From contig NZ_CP007161.1 in NCBI RefSeq assembly GCF_000725285.1, positions 3,076,213 to 3,140,212 on the forward strand: 64,000 nt of DNA. The letters are read 5' to 3'. This document shows, in pieces, positions 43,926 through 52,597 of the stretch. The translations under genes and the position numbers were made by a program. The stretch is from Virgibacillus sp. SK37. Lineage in GTDB: Bacteria > Bacillota > Bacilli > Bacillales > Amphibacillaceae. The notes beneath the pieces were generated by a model. The model did no database searches, was not told the DNA's origin, and saw only the letters and a list, made by a program, of their open reading frames with translations. Each line of letters begins with the position of its first letter. Position 1 is the first letter of the stretch.

Positions 43926-45746
43926 TCACGCCTCATCCCACTCCTCTTCCATCTCATCTTTCACGACAGATGTAATACTTTCCACTGTCCATCCCCATGT
44001 GTTTTTCTTCTTGTTGAATCTTCTTTTCTTGATATATTCCACTTTGTCGTATGTTTGAATGTTGTTTTTCTCCACCAATCGCGGAGGAATAAATGCATCA
44101 TCCACAAATGCAAATGGATTGCCCTGTTCTCGATCAGCATAGCCCGTTCCGGATTGGATAAAATGATTTATAAATGCTTCGTCACCCTCCTCAATCTCGT
44201 AAACCCTATATAATTTCGTCCGCTTTTTGTCCGCAAGCATCTTTACTTTCAACGTCTCATCGGGTTTCCAGTGATGCGACTCTTGAATGGCATCCATGTA
44301 AAAATATCCTTCTCTTATCGTTTTAAGATATTTGTTTTCTAAGTATATAAAATGAATAACACCTTTATCTTTATTTACATATGTAACAAAAATATCGCTA
44401 AAAGGAAGCGTTCGATACAATATTTTTTCCGCTTTTCCCGCGTACGCTCTTAGGGCATCCCTATTTTCTGCAGGTTTCTTTTCCAAATACCAGCTTTCCG
44501 TTTTCCATTTTTCAAGCTGCTGAGATATCTTCCCCCACTTCTTCATTCGAGTAGAAATTAATGCGTCCAGCTCCATTTTCGCATTTGAAAACATCTCCCT
44601 CCTAATAAGCATGGGTATCAACTTTTCCTGCAGCCCGACAATCATCTCGGGTTTTGACTTGCAAAGCAATCCGGCACATAAGCAATTGAATCTTTCATCT
44701 TCCTTCACCAGCTCACTAATTAAATCCCATATCCAGAATTCCTTGCTTTTCGTTCTAGCAAAGGATGTTACGGCTTCAAATGCCTCCTCTTCTCTGTTCA
44801 CTTTTATTAATAATTTCGCTTTGTAATACGGAAGCCATTCATATTCGGGATGCTGTTTAATTTGCGAACTCAGCACATCGATAAATGAATGGATCCTCTG
44901 TTCCGTTGCGGCAGAAGTAGTTGGGGATGCCAGCCTTTTTGCATGATAGTTCAGAATAACCTCTGCTAACGGTCGGATCTCTACCAGCTCCCCTTTGTCA
45001 TTTGTAAAGCTGGACTTTTGAAAATCTCCTCGATCAAACCAATTGAAACCAAGCATATCCATGAATAGATAATAGTTCGTATCGTTTAATTTGCTGCGAA
45101 TTTCTTTAACAAGCAAACGGGATGCTGAAGCATTGCTTTTATCATAGATGCTTCTTTTCTCAATAAACTTTGCACTATTCCCGCAAAATTGCTGCAATTG
45201 TGGAAAAACTTTATTAGCAGATTGCTCTCCATGTTTCACAACCCGTCGGATGGACCACAAGATCGAGTTTACTAATGTCTTCTTGAAATCATTGGAAAAG
45301 CTGCTGTCAAAAGAGATAGTTGCATGATTATTCAGCACTGCTAAGTTGTTGACATAATTGTCTATGCTGCCTTCAGAAGACTTCAAGAAATCATACATAA
45401 TCCAACCAAAGGTGATAACCGCATCCTCATCATCCTTATTTGCTTGGAGATAAGGAAGGATTGCATGAAATGCCTCCCGCTGCTTCTTGCTCTTCCGCAA
45501 ACGCTTTGCTTCTTCAATTGGATCCGGATCCAGTTTTCCGCCATTACGATCCACTTTTTCAGACAGCCTTTTTAATGCTGCTAGTATTTCATTTATTTCC
45601 CAATCTTCTTTTTCAAGTTTTAATTTTTCCACAAAAGCATTCTTGTCCATGCGATTATAAACAAAGCCTTGAAGCAGTTTGTATTTTACAAAGCATTCCG
45701 TGCTAATTTGGTACAAGTCTTCCTTATAGTTTTTTGTTGTGTACAT
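43926..45746 (-). CDS. Large helical-repeat protein, partner of the NERD helicase
   Basis: At 606 residues. The first 420 residues are all-helical with TPR-like spacing (EWLPYYKAKLLIKVNREEEA, FEAVTSFARTKSKEFWIW). The last 180 residues are beta-rich: FVTYVNKDKGVIHFIYLENK, then LKVKMLADKKRTKLYRVYEI, and IQTYDKVEYIKKRRFNKKKN with TWGWTVESI, resembling tandem cold-shock/OB strands. GAGGAGG precedes the ATG; the helicase gene ends 14 bp upstream, so the two form an operon. It may be a nucleic-acid-binding effector or sensor. No named family can be given. Confidence 0.55.
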   Translation of the reverse strand: MYTTKNYKEDLYQISTECFVKYKLLQGFVYNRMDKNAFVEKLKLEKEDWEINEILAALKRLSEKVDRNGGKLDPDPIEEAKRLRKSKKQREAFHAILPYLQANKDDEDAVITFGWIMYDFLKSSEGSIDNYVNNLAVLNNHATISFDSSFSNDFKKTLVNSILWSIRRVVKHGEQSANKVFPQLQQFCGNSAKFIEKRSIYDKSNASASRLLVKEIRSKLNDTNYYLFMDMLGFNWFDRGDFQKSSFTNDKGELVEIRPLAEVILNYHAKRLASPTTSAATEQRIHSFIDVLSSQIKQHPEYEWLPYYKAKLLIKVNREEEAFEAVTSFARTKSKEFWIWDLISELVKEDERFNCLCAGLLCKSKPEMIVGLQEKLIPMLIRREMFSNAKMELDALISTRMKKWGKISQQLEKWKTESWYLEKKPAENRDALRAYAGKAEKILYRTLPFSDIFVTYVNKDKGVIHFIYLENKYLKTIREGYFYMDAIQESHHWKPDETLKVKMLADKKRTKLYRVYEIEEGDEAFINHFIQSGTGYADREQGNPFAFVDDAFIPPRLVEKNNIQTYDKVEYIKKRRFNKKKNTWGWTVESITSVVKDEMEEEWDEA

Positions 45747-45760
45747 CTTTTGTACCTCCT

Positions 45761-46705
45761 CTAGTCAAGAACATAAACATCTTTGATCAACGCAACTATT
45801 TTTGAGAAGAGTTCCTCGCTTCCATCCATGTAGCTGAATTTAGAAATCTTGCCATCACCGTTATACCAAAGATGGATGTCCGTATGATGTTTTTGTTCAG
45901 CAAAATTTAATAAGAGATGCCATTCACGTGAATCCACTACTTTCATTGTAATACCCTGATTATCCAACATAACAGCGAACGCTTCCAAAAACGATTTCAT
46001 CACGCCAATTTCACTTGACACCTCTTTTGAAGTTAGTGTGAATAGCGGCAATAACGCTTTAAAATCTTCCTCCTCCCCTGACTTCAATCTGGGAACCTTC
46101 ATTTCTCCTTTCCCATTGTAGTCGAAGAACAGTTCAATTTTTTGGCCATTCATCTCCAAAGTGACCATTTCTAAGTAATCTCTGGAAGCGATGTCCAAGA
46201 TTTCAGCAACGCCTGACAGCCGTGTTTTCAGATAGCACTGAAGCTGTTCAGCAGCAGTTTGTTCTCTATTGGAAAGCGATAAAATGACATTTCTTTTGTT
46301 TGGAGTTTTTGCAGCTGGTGATGCACGGAATTCGGTTTTCAAAAAAGGTGAAACAGGCTTCCAATTGATCAGCTCGACACGATGTAAGCCACTCGATACC
46401 CCTGTATAGATCCATTTGAAATATTCCCTATTCGTTTTGCCTCGATTTTCACCTTGATATGTATTGAAATATACCGATTCAAACGAATAAGCCATCCCCT
46501 TATTCACTGTCATCGCCCACCCAAACTTCACTTTTGCTGCATTTAGAAGCTTAAAATATTCACTCGTTGGCACATTGAGTTTTTTCAACACCCGATCTCT
46601 ATAAGCTTTTTCAAAATGGGTGAGTTTCCGTTTATCTTTGGCGTCCCTGAATAGTATTTTTCCATCTTTGTGGATCTCAGCATATTGTTCAGGATGCTGC
46701 AGCAT
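45761..46705 (-). CDS. 3' part of the interrupted NERD/SF1 helicase gene
   Basis: 314 codons from an ATG without a real ribosome site. It holds the helicase end motifs: KFGWAMTVNKGMAYSFESVY (motif V-like) and REYFKWIYTGVSSGLHRVEL (motif VI, with INWKP). These belong to the ATPase encoded by the upstream ORF, which is in the same frame and separated only by the stop at 46766. After residue 130 comes a domain of unknown type rich in beta strands. Alone it lacks Walker A and would not work as a helicase. Confidence 0.7.
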   Translation of the reverse strand: MLQHPEQYAEIHKDGKILFRDAKDKRKLTHFEKAYRDRVLKKLNVPTSEYFKLLNAAKVKFGWAMTVNKGMAYSFESVYFNTYQGENRGKTNREYFKWIYTGVSSGLHRVELINWKPVSPFLKTEFRASPAAKTPNKRNVILSLSNREQTAAEQLQCYLKTRLSGVAEILDIASRDYLEMVTLEMNGQKIELFFDYNGKGEMKVPRLKSGEEEDFKALLPLFTLTSKEVSSEIGVMKSFLEAFAVMLDNQGITMKVVDSREWHLLLNFAEQKHHTDIHLWYNGDGKISKFSYMDGSEELFSKIVALIKDVYVLD

Positions 46706-46765
46706 CTCCTGATATTCCGAGCTTTCTTCAAAAGGTTCCTTTTTTAGAATGTCATGCTCATATGT

Positions 46766-48613
46766 TTACAACACATATTGATAAGCAATTATTTCGTTCA
46801 TACCAAGCTCATTCAGTGGGGATTTTAAGTAATTTTCAAACACAAGCGTTTCTATGATGCTCTCATCTTGAAGCTTTATTTGGCAAGGAATAAATCGCAG
46901 TATTACTTTTTCTTCTTTTATTGTCACAGCCTTCTCGATGATATGTACATGATCAACATAGACTACTTCACCAAAGCATCCGTTATCCACTCTTTTAGGT
47001 TCTACAAAGGAAAAGGGCTGTGTACTATTTTCAAATGGCGATACATCATTTTCCGTCAATCCCGGTCCATAAGCTTGTATAGTTGTATTAAAGACGATAT
47101 AGTCTTTTGCTTCTATTTCTCTGCCGTTTTTGATTAGATGCTTCTTTATCCAAAAATTCACCTGACTCGCTTGCTCATTGCTATAAACAAGAATTTTACT
47201 AGTGTCTGGATTTAAATAAACCTCTTCCAACACTTTTGTTTGGTCTTCCTTTTCACAAACTTTAATTTCTTCATTGGAATAGATAAATAACGCATTGTAT
47301 AGGTCTGCCCGTATATCCTTAGCAATCTTGTTGCACACTTGAATGATTTCAGATTCCGCATCACTGTCCGGCAGTACCGTATTTTTTATATCTGAAGAGA
47401 AATTTTTATTCTCAAGCAGCGCTTTCAGAAATTCCGGATTCAGTGCATTTTCAGTATTTGATCCATAGCTCAGTTTATTTTTGTCTCCAATGAAAATAAC
47501 CTTTCTCTCCGGATTCGACTCCAAATCAATGTAATTCAAAACGTCCTCTAATAAATACCCCGAACCAAATTGCACCAAATCGGAATCGAAATTCGAATTC
47601 GTAATCAGCTGGCTATCATCGATAATATACAATGTTTTGCCTTGGTCATGGATCTCATCGTACGCTTTTACAGGAATGGTCTTTTTGTAGAATTCATCTA
47701 TTTTTTCTTCTTTGAAATCAAAAACCGAATTAAATAACGACTCCACTTCTTCTAATGCTGGATTGCTTCTCAGCATCTTCCTTCTCAACCGGTTAGAGTA
47801 AGCAAAGACAGGAACATCATTATAATGTAAATCGAAGGCTAATTCTCGAATGTCAGGAATTAACGAAGTTTTGCCACTCCCCGTATTACCTGTTAAGGTC
47901 ATTATTTTGCTGTCGGATAACAAGAATTCCCTAATTTGTTCAAGAGCATCGCTATCTTTCGTTTGATTTTCCGCACGTGCTTCGCTTTCCTCTGGTTCAA
48001 TCTGAACATCAGCCTGATATGCGTCCGTAGCAAACACAGATCCTGTAAAAATTTGCCGTCCCTGTTCTGATAGATAATCAATATTCCCCTCTGCCAGGAC
48101 ATCAATTATATCGACAATTTTGTTAAGATAGCTGCTTGGATCAACAATCGAGAAACTGATTTGGAATCGTCTGGGAACAGCCCCTATTATCTCTACTTTA
48201 TCGTGAAAACAAACTATTGTTGAGACTGATTTACGTTCGAAGTTATGTAGGCGATATTTGAGTTCATTAATCAGTTTACTCCGCTGCTTACTAAGCTGGC
48301 TGAATGGATTAGGAGAACTGCCTCCCTTAACCGTAATCTCATCATCAATTACCCATCTGCCGAACCTAAAATTTTCTTCAGATGGAAGTTGCAGCTTCCC
48401 ACTATAATTCTTAAAATCTATCAGGATGATCTGATTTTCGGTAACCAACAAACAATCAATTTGCAAGTCTTCCCGGGAAATACACTCCGGCATTCCAAGT
48501 AAAATACCATCCCACTTTCTCTCCTCGAAAACTTGTACCAGTTCTACCGAAATTTTTCTAAAAAATTCATTTTCATAGGATTTGGAAGATTTTCCTTTGC
48601 GTACTTCTAACAT
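46766..48613 (-). CDS. NERD nuclease / SF1 helicase, 5' part up to an ochre codon
   Basis: 615 residues, ATG behind GGGGGAGG. The N-terminal NERD domain (about 10-130) has the PD-(D/E)XK triad in QIDCLLVTENQIILIDFKNY. The ATPase begins with IMTLTGNTGSGKTSLI (Walker A, about 255) and LYIIDDSQLI (Walker B, DD). Motif III-like RKVIFIGDKNKL follows. The frame stops at TAA 46766-46768 just before motifs V and VI, which continue in frame in the next ORF; the intact protein would have about 950 residues. Gene products of this architecture occur in phage defence (compare Nhi-type nuclease-helicases) or repair. The gene is disrupted, or read through. Confidence 0.75.
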   Translation of the reverse strand: MLEVRKGKSSKSYENEFFRKISVELVQVFEERKWDGILLGMPECISREDLQIDCLLVTENQIILIDFKNYSGKLQLPSEENFRFGRWVIDDEITVKGGSSPNPFSQLSKQRSKLINELKYRLHNFERKSVSTIVCFHDKVEIIGAVPRRFQISFSIVDPSSYLNKIVDIIDVLAEGNIDYLSEQGRQIFTGSVFATDAYQADVQIEPEESEARAENQTKDSDALEQIREFLLSDSKIMTLTGNTGSGKTSLIPDIRELAFDLHYNDVPVFAYSNRLRRKMLRSNPALEEVESLFNSVFDFKEEKIDEFYKKTIPVKAYDEIHDQGKTLYIIDDSQLITNSNFDSDLVQFGSGYLLEDVLNYIDLESNPERKVIFIGDKNKLSYGSNTENALNPEFLKALLENKNFSSDIKNTVLPDSDAESEIIQVCNKIAKDIRADLYNALFIYSNEEIKVCEKEDQTKVLEEVYLNPDTSKILVYSNEQASQVNFWIKKHLIKNGREIEAKDYIVFNTTIQAYGPGLTENDVSPFENSTQPFSFVEPKRVDNGCFGEVVYVDHVHIIEKAVTIKEEKVILRFIPCQIKLQDESIIETLVFENYLKSPLNELGMNEIIAYQYVL

Positions 48614-49079
48614 ATCATTTTACCTCCCCCATGGAGTTTTATCTCTAAATATTATATCATTTCAGCTAAATATCTGTAAGGGTCAATTAGATGGCAGACT
48701 TGGAGTTAACCTATGCACTTCTTAATTCTATTACTGTACCCACTTAAAAAGACGGAGTGACTGATCCCAGATGTTTTATGGCAACAACGTTAACTATCCA
48801 ATCTCCTCAGCCTGTAAAAGCAACCAGATAATTTTCGATAGGATACGGGGAGCGACAGTGGCATTCAAAACTTAATTTCTTTATGTCTTCTACACGCATA
48901 CCAAAATCGGGATCTTCAGCAACTTCCTTAGTATAAGGGAGACAGGGAATAATTGGTGACATGATCGTATAACAAGATGAGCAGAGCAAGATTGAGTGAA
49001 ACACCTAACCATTCACCGTATAAATGAATGTACTGCTGGAAATAATAGTTTTATAGATTAAAAGGAAGGGGAACTTTGT
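48614..49079. other. Intergenic region before the DUF6809-like gene
   Basis: 466 bp. It contains the leader of the NERD helicase operon (left) and a short dispersed tag at 48743-48770 (CTTAAAAAGACGG, GACTGATCCCAG). A minus-strand frame at 48807-49004 reads partly like protein (MRVEDIKKLSFECHCRSPYP) but has no ribosome site or family. Confidence 0.4.
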
Positions 49080-49460
49080 ATGCCACGAATATCAGTAGTT
49101 CCATTTAGTAGGATTATGGAAATTTATGGAAACACCCATCACAGAAATGATCTGGAAGCAATGAAACATTTAGAGAATGCTTATGAGCAGGGAATGACAG
49201 AGATTATTAGGGAAATGGCTTATTTGGAGATGCTTCATTATGAGAAAGAGTATGTACCTGAAAATAACCATGGCGAAACACGTAATGAAGAAACACCATT
49301 TCAGCGTGCTATACGTCTGTGTGATACCAAAGACCAAAAAGATGCATTGTTTGATGTAGAAGCTGAACTCAATTCCTTCGCTGTGTTCGAATGGGAGAGA
49401 TATTTTATTGATGGGTTTATACGCGGGTACAAATTTCTGAAAAGAAACAACTGCTCATAA
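49080..49460 (+). CDS. DUF6809-like small protein
   Basis: A 126-residue acidic helical protein. The end AELNSFAVFEWERYFIDGFI followed by RGYKF resembles the DUF6809 end, where an E-x-x-F-x-x-G-F-R-L/K-G pattern closes the domain. AAGGAAGGGG precedes the ATG. Such proteins are common, of unknown role, in Firmicute accessory DNA. The family call is tentative. Confidence 0.5.
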   Translation: MPRISVVPFSRIMEIYGNTHHRNDLEAMKHLENAYEQGMTEIIREMAYLEMLHYEKEYVPENNHGETRNEETPFQRAIRLCDTKDQKDALFDVEAELNSFAVFEWERYFIDGFIRGYKFLKRNNCS

Positions 49461-49708
49461 ACGTTAATTATTCCTATCTTCTCATTAGAGATTAATGGGC
49501 CAACCACATGCCAGCTTCTACACCTCAGAAGCAATCTATATATCCGTACTACAATTGCATTTACTGGCCCATTCTTGGTTCTGTGATATTATCCCTCTGT
49601 ATACTTTTACTCTTCCCCCATATACACCCTTGACAATCACCCCTGCAAAGTACAAGGGGATTCTGACCCAACTTTTTAATCACCACAAAATGATTAACCA
49701 ACGAAATT

Positions 49709-49743
49709 AAAACACTGCAGAGAATAGACTCCTGCAGTGTTTT
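49709..49743. terminator. Bidirectional terminator
   Basis: A perfect stem AAAACACTGCAG / CTGCAGTGTTTT with an 11-nt loop between the DUF6809-like gene and the convergent coiled-coil gene. It is the only feature seen in the 49461-49807 gap. Confidence 0.85.
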
Positions 49744-49807
49744 AATCTGTTATTTCATGATGGGATCTTACTCCAAATTTCGAAGAACGATTTTTTTAGT
49801 GTGAACA

Positions 49808-50071
49808 TTACTGATTGAGGAATTTACGAAGTTTCTTCTCGTGCTGCATAGTTTTGCTGGAAAGAAAGTCAACGGTTTCTTGTGTTTCTGTTAATTCAAC
49901 ACGTACTCCATTAATTTTTGTTTCAATACGATCAAAATGTTCATCCATGCGGTTTTCAAGTCCCGTCTTCATATTATGCATGCCGTTCTCTAGCTCAGTT
50001 ATCCTTCCAGTGATCTCCCCAGAGTATTGTTTGAGTGCATTAAGAATTTCCTTCAGTTCATGTTGTTCCAT
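49808..50071 (-). CDS. Small coiled-coil protein (paralogue of 5524-5754)
   Basis: At 87 residues. MEQHELKEILNALKQYSGEI and the end TETQETVDFLSSKTMQHEKK are shared with the first copy; this copy has an extra heptad block (HNMKTGLENRMDEHFDRIET). The leader TATTAAAA(C/T)CATTATATGC is also conserved between the copies. Highly charged, cytoplasmic, no catalytic residues. Function unknown. Confidence 0.7.
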   Translation of the reverse strand: MEQHELKEILNALKQYSGEITGRITELENGMHNMKTGLENRMDEHFDRIETKINGVRVELTETQETVDFLSSKTMQHEKKLRKFLNQ

Positions 50072-50298
50072 GTTGTATCACCTGCCTATTAAAATCATTA
50101 TATGCTATACTACTTCTTTTTTAAAGACCTATTATCTTGGGATTTTAATTGAATCGCGGCAATGTGCTTTTGCGCAACAAGTATTAAACTAAGTCACTAG
50201 ATTTCCGGTTTATCGTCATCACTGATAAAGATGATTAAATGATAACGTTCATTTCTATCTAGTTTTAAAGGAGAACCACTTTATGCTTACATCACTAT

Positions 50299-50322
50299 AA
50301 AGGAGTCGGAAGCTGACCCCAG
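50299..50322. repeat. Short dispersed tag
   Basis: AAAGGAGTCGGAAGCTGACCCC, one of five related tags. Confidence 0.5.
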
Positions 50323-50565
50323 AACTCACTTAACTCGGGAAGTGACAGTGCACCAAAAACTAAAAAAGATGCTGACTCTGGAGAGATCGTTCTTGGTGAG
50401 GGCAGCGAGGATTCCTTTTGGGTACTGGAAGAAGGACAATATATTGATCTAATGATTGCAGTAAAACTGGATGAAAGTGCAGGCAACGATTATCAGGGCG
50501 CACGCTATTATGCCTCTCTTAACGTTATCGCAAAACAAACAGATGATGGTGCACAGTACGAATAA
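50317..50565 (+). pseudogene. C-terminal remnant of a camelysin/TasA-like secreted protein
   Basis: A plus-strand frame of 82 codons without a start, ending in TAA at 50563. SFWVLEEGQYIDLMIAVKLD is followed by ESAGNDYQGARYYASLNVIA, matching the conserved last strands of the M73 camelysin/TasA family (A-G-N-x-Y-Q-G/N-A, then a strand ending in A-x-Q). The signal peptide and first two-thirds are missing. The short tag at 50299 touches the break. Confidence 0.6.
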
Positions 50566-50594
50566 TAAATGAAAATAACAAAAGGTGAAACTGA

Positions 50595-50963
50595 ATGCAG
50601 TCACAAATTTATATTGACCCAAAGATAGACATTGCTAGTGACGAATACATTGGCATAATTATTGAGTTTAAAATAAAACCTGCCAAAACTGCCGTGGCCA
50701 CATGTATATCGAATTTGACAATTGAACAAGCCAAACAGCAGGTAGAAACAAGTCACCAGACATTTCAAATGGAGCTCAAACAGTTAGAGGAATCCCTTAT
50801 TGAATACTTCATCATTAATACCTATAAAGATTCCTTTAATGGTGTGTCGATGCGTCTAAAAGGAAATACAGTTCAACGCTTGCTTCTATCCACAGTTATA
50901 AAAGCGATTTATAAGACCGATGAAATGAATTTACCCAAAAAGCCAGGAGATACAAGGTATTAA
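50595..50963 (+). CDS. N-terminal (propeptide) fragment of a Vpr-like S8 serine protease
   Basis: At 122 residues. IDPKIDIASDEYIGIIIEFK, then KPAKTAV and QAKQQVETSHQTFQMELKQL fit the region just before and inside the inhibitor I9 propeptide of Vpr-type subtilases. It stops before the protease domain, so no Asp/His/Ser triad is present, and no signal peptide is seen. It is probably a decayed gene end, although a stand-alone I9-type inhibitor is possible. A GGTGAAACTGA leader gives a weak ribosome site. Confidence 0.55.
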   Translation: MQSQIYIDPKIDIASDEYIGIIIEFKIKPAKTAVATCISNLTIEQAKQQVETSHQTFQMELKQLEESLIEYFIINTYKDSFNGVSMRLKGNTVQRLLLSTVIKAIYKTDEMNLPKKPGDTRY

Positions 50964-51278
50964 ATATAATAAAAACTCCCCTAATATTAAGTGTAATTAA
51001 CTTAGTATTGGGGAAATTTTGTTACATTGAATATGCTATTCCTTCATGCCTTGGAAATTTTTCATTGGAGAGGTTGGCAAGTGTTTTTTATTTATGCAGC
51101 AAATTCAAAGACCAGTATATAAGTTAATTGCCAAAGACTACATTTTCAGTTTGTAATAACCACTATACTGGCAAATAAAATCCGCATCTTTTACATCAAC
51201 TGACACAACCTCTTATTTAGCCAATGTGTGTTTTAAATTTGGAAGATGCCAGCCACCTAGAACTATAAATTTCTTCAA
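50964..51278. other. Short intergenic region
   Basis: Contains an imperfect hairpin at about 50973-51023 (CCCCTAATATTAAGT with ACTTAGTATTGGGG and a T-rich end) that may terminate the upstream fragment. Nothing else is seen. Confidence 0.45.
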
Positions 51279-52034
51279 TCAAGCTGCAGAAGGAGGCCTC
51301 CCCACCATCCCCCAATACTCAACCTCATTAAATAACCGTTGTTCACGAGGTTCTTTCTGTGATAATAGTAAATATATTTGTTCTTCATACACGTTCTTTT
51401 TCTTGTGAAAGGGCATCGTAACTGACCTTGCATATTTCTCAATAAAATAAAGTTGAAAAGAAGTTAAGCTTCCATCAATCCGCATAAATTCAAGGTGCTT
51501 TCGAATATGAGGAGCTTTTTTGCACAAAATGGAGGAACTCCGAATTTTATTCATCATGGTAAGATCACGTGCTTTCTCTGCATAAAGCTTTCCTCTTTTA
51601 GTCATTTCTTCGTGAAAAGAAAATTGCAGGATTTGCTTCATAGTAAAACCTGTTCTGTCCTGAATACTTTGTAGATCAGCATTTTCAAGTTGATTGACCA
51701 AGTCAAAACGAAACTGGTTTAATTTCTGGATACCAACTTTATTTGTAATTGAATTCCGTAACGTTAAGTGCACTATATCGTCTCGTGAATCAGGACTTAT
51801 AATTTGGGCATTCACTACTGCATTACTATTATATTTTTTCTGTAAAGCTATTTCATGAAAATCAGTTACATAGAACAGTTCTCCATTCCATTTATATAAG
51901 TATATTAATATTGAAGATATTGGAGTTAGCGTCTTTAATTCCCTTAATGAATTTTTTGAAGGTAAGTGGAATTCACTCTTTGTAATCATTTGGATATTGT
52001 TGATGGGTACTGGTGTTAATTCTCCGTTGTCCAT
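51279..52034 (-). CDS. ParB-like N-terminal domain protein, hypothetical
   Basis: At 251 residues. The start VPINNIQMITKSEFHLPSKN, SLRELKTLTPISSILIYLYK and LFYVTDFHEIALQKK follows the ParB-nuclease layout (P-x-x-x-I, L-x-x-S/T-I, then a Y-x-V-x-x-x-H-R-x-x-A box), although the usual GER/H-R is degenerate here. The rest has an HTH-like helix pair (TGFTMKQILQFSFHEEMTKR) and a basic end. No ParA gene is next to it. Functional call tentative. Confidence 0.45.
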   Translation of the reverse strand: MDNGELTPVPINNIQMITKSEFHLPSKNSLRELKTLTPISSILIYLYKWNGELFYVTDFHEIALQKKYNSNAVVNAQIISPDSRDDIVHLTLRNSITNKVGIQKLNQFRFDLVNQLENADLQSIQDRTGFTMKQILQFSFHEEMTKRGKLYAEKARDLTMMNKIRSSSILCKKAPHIRKHLEFMRIDGSLTSFQLYFIEKYARSVTMPFHKKKNVYEEQIYLLLSQKEPREQRLFNEVEYWGMVGRPPSAA

Positions 52035-52597
52035 ACGACCATCCTCCTTGCTTCACTATATGAAGCAGTTCGATTGTCCTATTAACATAACTAACAAACG
52101 CTTAAAACTTTTGTTCAATAAAGTTTATCTGATTATTATGGATAAATAGATCCACTGTTTGTGAGCTGGAAAGCCAGCAAAATAATTAAGAATAACCTTT
52201 TGTAAAAAATCTGCTTACAAAAAAGCATGATACTAGTATACAGGGGTTTTTTAGTGATTAATTGTCGTGGTCCTCGAACTGCACTCAAAAAAACCTCAAA
52301 AAGATATCGTATGATTTTAATCAAGTGCCGCGGTTCTAGTCTATATATGTCCATATTTTCTACTCTACGACTTTAAAGCAGTCGGTGCTGACCCCAGCAG
52401 TTCCCAAACCTTATCTGTATACAAAAAATATATTAGACAAATCACTACATAATTCAGCCAGTACCAGACACTCACCTCACCATCCTCCACCCCACCCAAT
52501 TACACCCTATTCAAAAATTTCCATAAAAAATAGGTTGTAATTGGTTATCAGATAGTTTAGTATGTAAACATATTCTGAAAATTGGGAGGGGTTAAAA
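52035..52597 (+). other. Divergent intergenic region before asparaginase
   Basis: 563 bp. It contains a short dispersed tag at 52372-52397 (TTTAAAGCAGTCGG, TGCTGACCCCAG) and a long inverted repeat at 52496-52544. No gene was seen; a frame at 52136-52354 has no ribosome site. Confidence 0.5.
52496..52544. promoter_or_regulatory. Long inverted repeat upstream of the asparaginase operon
   Basis: CCAATTACACCCTAT (52496-52510) and ATAGGTTGTAATTGG (52530-52544) are 15-bp arms with a single mismatch, centred about 78 bp before the asparaginase start. The spacing of half-sites (about 34 bp) fits an operator for a multimeric regulator. The AAA+ regulator encoded two genes on is an obvious candidate. 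Confidence 0.5.

Noticed and set aside
48807-49004. Minus-strand frame of 65 codons (SFECHCRSPYPIENY)
   Set aside because: Part of it reads like protein, but there is no ribosome site or recognised family, and it could be a remnant only.
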